Shown here piece after piece: positions 5,879 through 8,976 of a stretch of 8,976 bases of DNA. Origin of the DNA: Planctomycetaceae bacterium (lineage in GTDB: Bacteria > Planctomycetota > UBA1135 > GCA-002686595); assembly GCA_013360535.1 (NCBI GenBank), contig JABWBL010000107.1:1-8976 (forward strand), read 5' to 3'. Position 1 is the stretch's first letter, and every line of letters starts with the position of its first letter. Below the pieces are notes generated by a model. The model was not told where the DNA came from. It was given only the letters and a program-made list of their open reading frames with translations, and made no database searches. The translations under genes were made by a program, and so were the position numbers.

Positions 5879-7885
5879 ATGGGCAACCCGGTGATCCACG
5901 TGCGCGCCGATGGACGGCGCGTGGTGCGGCTTTCGAAGCCCGCACGTGTGCTGTACCTGTTCAAGGACGTCGAGAAGATTCGCGCGCAGCTGCGGGGCGA
6001 GCTTGACGTGCGCATGGCCGACGTCACGTCGGCCGAGCTGCTCGACGACATCAACACCGACGCGATGACGCCGGCGTGGGTGTGCTTCCGCCACAAGCCC
6101 GAGGACATCGCGCTCGACGCCTACGCGGGCCTGATGGACCCGGCGAACCAGCGCGTGTTCGGAACGCGAGCGCTGCTGGACGGCAAGTTCGAGGCGATCG
6201 TCAGTGGCCAGCGCAAGGGCACGGGCTCGTCGCGCGAGACGGCGCCGCAGGCCGAGAAGTGGTCGGGCATCGGGCTCGTGATCGCGCACTCGTTCGCGCC
6301 GATCCACGCGCGCAACAACATCAACCTCGGCCAGCTGATGGGCGACTACGAGCAGCTCCGCCGGCTCGAGGCTGGCGAGGAGATCCCGCTCGAGGAGTTC
6401 ACCGCCAAGTACGACGACGTGACGCGCGCGATCCTCGAGGCCGGTGGCCTGTTCGAGTTCGGCGCGCGCTACAAGGCCGGCACGGTCAAGGTCGCGCCGC
6501 CCAGGCACGCCCCGCGCCCGATGACGATGGCCGAGAAGGTCATCGCGACGCATCTCGTCGGCGGCGACCGCGAGAGCTGCGTCAAGCCCGGTGACGCCTG
6601 CCTCGTCAACGTCGACGGCGGTTACAGCCACGAGTTCACCACCGCGCAGGTGCACTACTTCCTGCAGCAGGAGTACGGCGCCAACTACAAGGTCACCAAC
6701 CCCGCGAAGTTCGCGGTGTTCGAGGACCACCTGCTGTACGCGACCGGCGTGCCGCGCATGAAGCCCTTCGAGGCGCAGATCGAGACGCTGCGCCGGCTGC
6801 AGCGCGAGTTCCAGAAGCACACTGGCGTGCGCGACTACTCCGCGCGCGACGGCGTCAGCCCCGGCATCTGCCATCAGGTCGCGCGCGAGCACTTCGTCGA
6901 CCCGGGCGACTTCATCCAGGCGACCGACAGCCACACCTGCATGGGCGGCGGCAACAACGCGCTCACGTGGGGCGTCGGCGCGACGGAGTACGCGGGCCTC
7001 GCCTATTCGGGCTTCACGTTCGTCAAGGTGCCCGAGTCGATCCGTTTCGAGCTCGTGGGCAAGCTCGCCGACGATTGCACGGCGAAGGACGTGATCCTGC
7101 ACATCCTCAGCACGTTCGCGGTGCGCGAGGACACGCTCGACCGCGTGATGGAGTTCGGCGGCCCGGGCCTCGCGTCGCTCTCGATGGACGAGCGCGCGAC
7201 CTTGTGCAACATGGCGACCGAGTGCTCGGCGCGCTCCGGCATCTGCGAGGCCGACAAGCTCACGCTGGAGTGGCTCGCCGCCCGTCGCCCGTCGATGTCG
7301 AAGGCCGAGATCGAGGCGCGTTTCGTGTTCCCGGACACGGGGGCGCACTACGACGGCGGCGTGCACCCGATCGACCTGTCGAAGCTGCGCCCGATGGTCG
7401 CCAAGCCTTCGGACCCGACCTACGGCGCCAACGTCGCCGAGCTTGGGATCGTCAAGATCGACATCGCCTACGGCGGCTCCTGCACCGCGGGCAAGGAACA
7501 CGACATGGACATGTACGCCCGTGTCGTCCGCGAGGCGCTCGACGCCGGCCGCAAGGTCGCCCCGGGCGTGAAGATGTACCTGCAGTTCGGCAGCGAGGAC
7601 GTCCGCGACTACGCGCGCAAGAAGGGCTACATGGAGCTCTTCCAGAGGGCGGGAGTCGAGGTCATCAATCCCGGCTGCGGCGCCTGCATCGGCTGCGGTC
7701 CCGGCGTGTCGGCCTCGGCCGAGCAGGTCACCGTCAGCGCCATCAACCGCAACTTCACCGGCCGCAGCGGCCCGGGGAAGCTCTACCTCGCGTCGCCGCT
7801 GACCGTCGCCGCCAGCGCCATCGAAGGGCGGATCTCCGCCTGGCGCCCCGGCATGTTCAAGGTTCAGGCCACCAAGGCCCGTTAG
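5879..7885 (+). CDS. Aconitase-superfamily dehydratase with swivel domain at the N-terminus
   Basis: This 668-residue protein should isomerise a hydroxy-tricarboxylate or an alkylmalate by dehydration and rehydration at a [4Fe-4S] cluster. About 45-210 is the swivel (LeuD-like) domain, with DDINTDAMTP at 56-65, GTGSSRE at 114-120 and SFAPIHARNN at 138-147. About 216-668 is the catalytic (LeuC-like) domain, with His332, ATDSHT at 348-353, cluster Cys535 in GGSCT, cluster Cys600 and Cys603 in PGCGAC, and NRNFTGR at 623-629. The order is the reverse of ordinary aconitase and of LeuC-LeuD fusions; AcnB also carries its swivel domain first, but with a further N-terminal helical domain that is absent here. 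Cys606 adds a third Cys. SCTN reads SCTA, and GSSREHA reads GSSRETA. GAAGG at 5866-5870 is the ribosome-binding site. The substrate could be citrate, isopropylmalate, methylcitrate or homocitrate; the sequence does not decide. Confidence 0.9.
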   Translation: MGNPVIHVRADGRRVVRLSKPARVLYLFKDVEKIRAQLRGELDVRMADVTSAELLDDINTDAMTPAWVCFRHKPEDIALDAYAGLMDPANQRVFGTRALLDGKFEAIVSGQRKGTGSSRETAPQAEKWSGIGLVIAHSFAPIHARNNINLGQLMGDYEQLRRLEAGEEIPLEEFTAKYDDVTRAILEAGGLFEFGARYKAGTVKVAPPRHAPRPMTMAEKVIATHLVGGDRESCVKPGDACLVNVDGGYSHEFTTAQVHYFLQQEYGANYKVTNPAKFAVFEDHLLYATGVPRMKPFEAQIETLRRLQREFQKHTGVRDYSARDGVSPGICHQVAREHFVDPGDFIQATDSHTCMGGGNNALTWGVGATEYAGLAYSGFTFVKVPESIRFELVGKLADDCTAKDVILHILSTFAVREDTLDRVMEFGGPGLASLSMDERATLCNMATECSARSGICEADKLTLEWLAARRPSMSKAEIEARFVFPDTGAHYDGGVHPIDLSKLRPMVAKPSDPTYGANVAELGIVKIDIAYGGSCTAGKEHDMDMYARVVREALDAGRKVAPGVKMYLQFGSEDVRDYARKKGYMELFQRAGVEVINPGCGACIGCGPGVSASAEQVTVSAINRNFTGRSGPGKLYLASPLTVAASAIEGRISAWRPGMFKVQATKAR

Positions 7886-7923
7886 AGACTCCCAAGGTCC
7901 GCCAGCAACAGGATCCCGCACCC

Positions 7924-8976
7924 ATGACCGAACTCGACATCGCAGTCATCGCCGGCGACGGCATCGGCCCCGAGGTCACCCGCGAGGCGCTGAAGGTCGT
8001 CGACGCCGCGGGCGAGATCTACGGCTTCCGCGTGCGCCGCACGGAGTACCCCTTCGGGACCGAGCACTACCTCGCGACGAAGGAGATCTTCCCCGACGCC
8101 GCCTTCAGCGAGGTCAAGCAGAAGCAGGCGATCTACCTCGGCGCGATCGGCGACCCGCGCGTGCCCGTCGGCCTGATCGAGTACGGCATCATCGCCAAGT
8201 GCCGCTTCGACCTCGACCTGTTCGTCAACCTGCGCCCGATCAAGCTCTACGACGCCGCGCTCTGCCCGCTCAAGGACAAGAAGCCCGAGGACGTCGACAT
8301 GATCATCGTGCGCGAGAACACCGAGGACGCCTACTCGGGCTCCCACGGCTTCACGCACAAGGGCCACGACACCGAAGTCGCCGTGCAGACGATGGTCTAC
8401 ACGCGCCACGGCGTCGAGCGCGTCATCCGCTACGGCTTCGAGCTCGCGCGCCTGCGCCCGCGCCGCCAGCTCACGCTGATCGACAAGGCCAACGCGGTCC
8501 GCGCGCAGGACCTGTGGACGCGCACGTTCGCCGAGGTCGCCAAGGAGTACCCCGACGTCAAGACCGACCACGCCTACATCGACGCGGCCTGCATGTGGAT
8601 GGTGAAGAACCCCGAGTGGTTCGACGTCGCCGTCACGACCAACCTGTTCGGCGACATCATCACCGACCTCGGCGCGATGGTGCAGGGCGGCATGGGCATC
8701 GCGGCCTCGGGCAACCTGAACCCCGGCCACGTGTCGCTGTTCGAGCCGATCCACGGCTCGGCGCCCAAGTACGCCGGCAAGAACGTGTCGAGCCCGGTCG
8801 CGGCGATCCTCGCGGGCGCGATGATGCTCGACTACCTCGGGCAGAAGCAGGCTTCGCAGGACATCGAGAGCATCGTGGCCGACCTGCTGCGCTCGCGCCG
8901 CCTCAAGGGCGTGCACACCGGCGCCCACGCGACGCCGGAAGTCGGCGACATGGTCTGCGCCGAGCTGCGCGCGCGC
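7924..8976 (+). CDS. Isocitrate/isopropylmalate dehydrogenase family protein (3' end outside window)
   Basis: The first 351 residues of a beta-decarboxylating dehydrogenase; no stop occurs before the right edge, but the C-terminal motif [12 protein letters not shown] (330-341) shows that nearly the whole protein is present. It should oxidise a 2-hydroxy-3-carboxy acid and release CO2. Landmarks are GDGIGPEV at 11-18, substrate Arg94, Arg104 and Arg130, Tyr137 in RENTEDAY, Lys188 in IDKAN, metal-binding Asp220, Asp244 and Asp248, and [10 protein letters not shown] at 277-286. The Ser and Asn that bind the gamma-carboxylate in isocitrate dehydrogenase align with Gly88 and Ile90, so isocitrate is not the obvious substrate; a LeuB-like role is the simplest alternative. 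Lys282-Tyr283 matches the NADP-type pair rather than Asp-Ile. It starts at ATG 7924 with AGGA at 7910-7913, 38 bases after the aconitase-like gene. Confidence 0.92.
   Translation, partial: MTELDIAVIAGDGIGPEVTREALKVVDAAGEIYGFRVRRTEYPFGTEHYLATKEIFPDAAFSEVKQKQAIYLGAIGDPRVPVGLIEYGIIAKCRFDLDLFVNLRPIKLYDAALCPLKDKKPEDVDMIIVRENTEDAYSGSHGFTHKGHDTEVAVQTMVYTRHGVERVIRYGFELARLRPRRQLTLIDKANAVRAQDLWTRTFAEVAKEYPDVKTDHAYIDAACMWMVKNPEWFDVAVTTNLFGDIITDLGAMVQGGMGIAASGNLNPGHVSLFEPIHGSAPKYAGKNVSSPVAAILAGAMMLDYLGQKQASQDIESIVADLLRSRRLKGVHTGAHATPEVGDMVCAELRAR

Noticed and set aside
4553..7921. Very long open frame on the minus strand (1122 codons) opposite thiolase 2 and the aconitase-like gene
   Set aside because: Its translation is dominated by Arg, Ala, Val, Asp, His and Leu with no family motif. 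It is the mirror of well-supported plus-strand genes whose third positions are almost all G or C, which removes antisense stops.
7882..8928. Minus-strand frame opposite the dehydrogenase gene
   Set aside because: It shows shadow composition. The plus strand here encodes a full set of IDH/IPMDH motifs and simply lacks a stop because the gene leaves the window.
1..8976. Mobile element, CRISPR array, tRNA or rRNA
   Set aside because: No transposase or integrase motif, no regularly spaced direct repeats, and no cloverleaf or rRNA-like segment were visible on either strand.

Overview
The window is a G+C-rich bacterial segment (about two-thirds G+C by eye, strong G/C preference at third codon positions). 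It carries eight co-directional genes on the plus strand, packed into what looks like one operon. No rRNA, tRNA, CRISPR array, insertion sequence or integrase is visible. Taxonomy cannot be read directly. The G+C content and the mitochondria-like flavour of the lipid enzymes would fit a Planctomycetota, Myxococcota or similar lineage, but this is only a guess.

Region 1 (1-193) has no convincing gene. It holds a perfect GC palindrome, a weak sigma70-like promoter candidate, a UUCG-capped hairpin followed by a short T run, and a strong GGAGG ribosome-binding site that supports a TTG start for the first gene.

Region 2 (194-5875) is a fatty-acid beta-oxidation or short-chain CoA module: thiolase 1, an NAD-dependent 3-hydroxyacyl-CoA dehydrogenase, two consecutive cyclophilin-type peptidyl-prolyl isomerases, an enoyl-CoA hydratase, and a second, different thiolase. 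Hydratase, dehydrogenase and thiolase together convert an enoyl-CoA to acetyl-CoA, or run in reverse from acetyl-CoA to crotonyl-CoA. No acyl-CoA dehydrogenase or acyl-CoA ligase is present. The two isomerases, one with an extra N-terminal domain and a possible export signal, are unexpected here. The only sizeable gap (4567-4660) is predicted to fold.

Region 3 (5879-8976) is a tricarboxylate-type pair: a 668-residue aconitase-superfamily dehydratase with its swivel (LeuD-like) domain in front of the [4Fe-4S] catalytic (LeuC-like) domain, then an isocitrate/isopropylmalate dehydrogenase-family gene that runs off the right edge without a stop. Such a pair performs hydroxyl migration followed by oxidative decarboxylation, as in leucine synthesis, the TCA cycle or 2-oxoacid chain elongation. 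Because it directly follows the acetyl-CoA-producing thiolase, it may take acetyl-CoA-derived carbon onward. Which acid it handles is not decided by the sequence. The aconitase-like protein, with reversed domain order and several changed motifs, is the most unusual item in the window.
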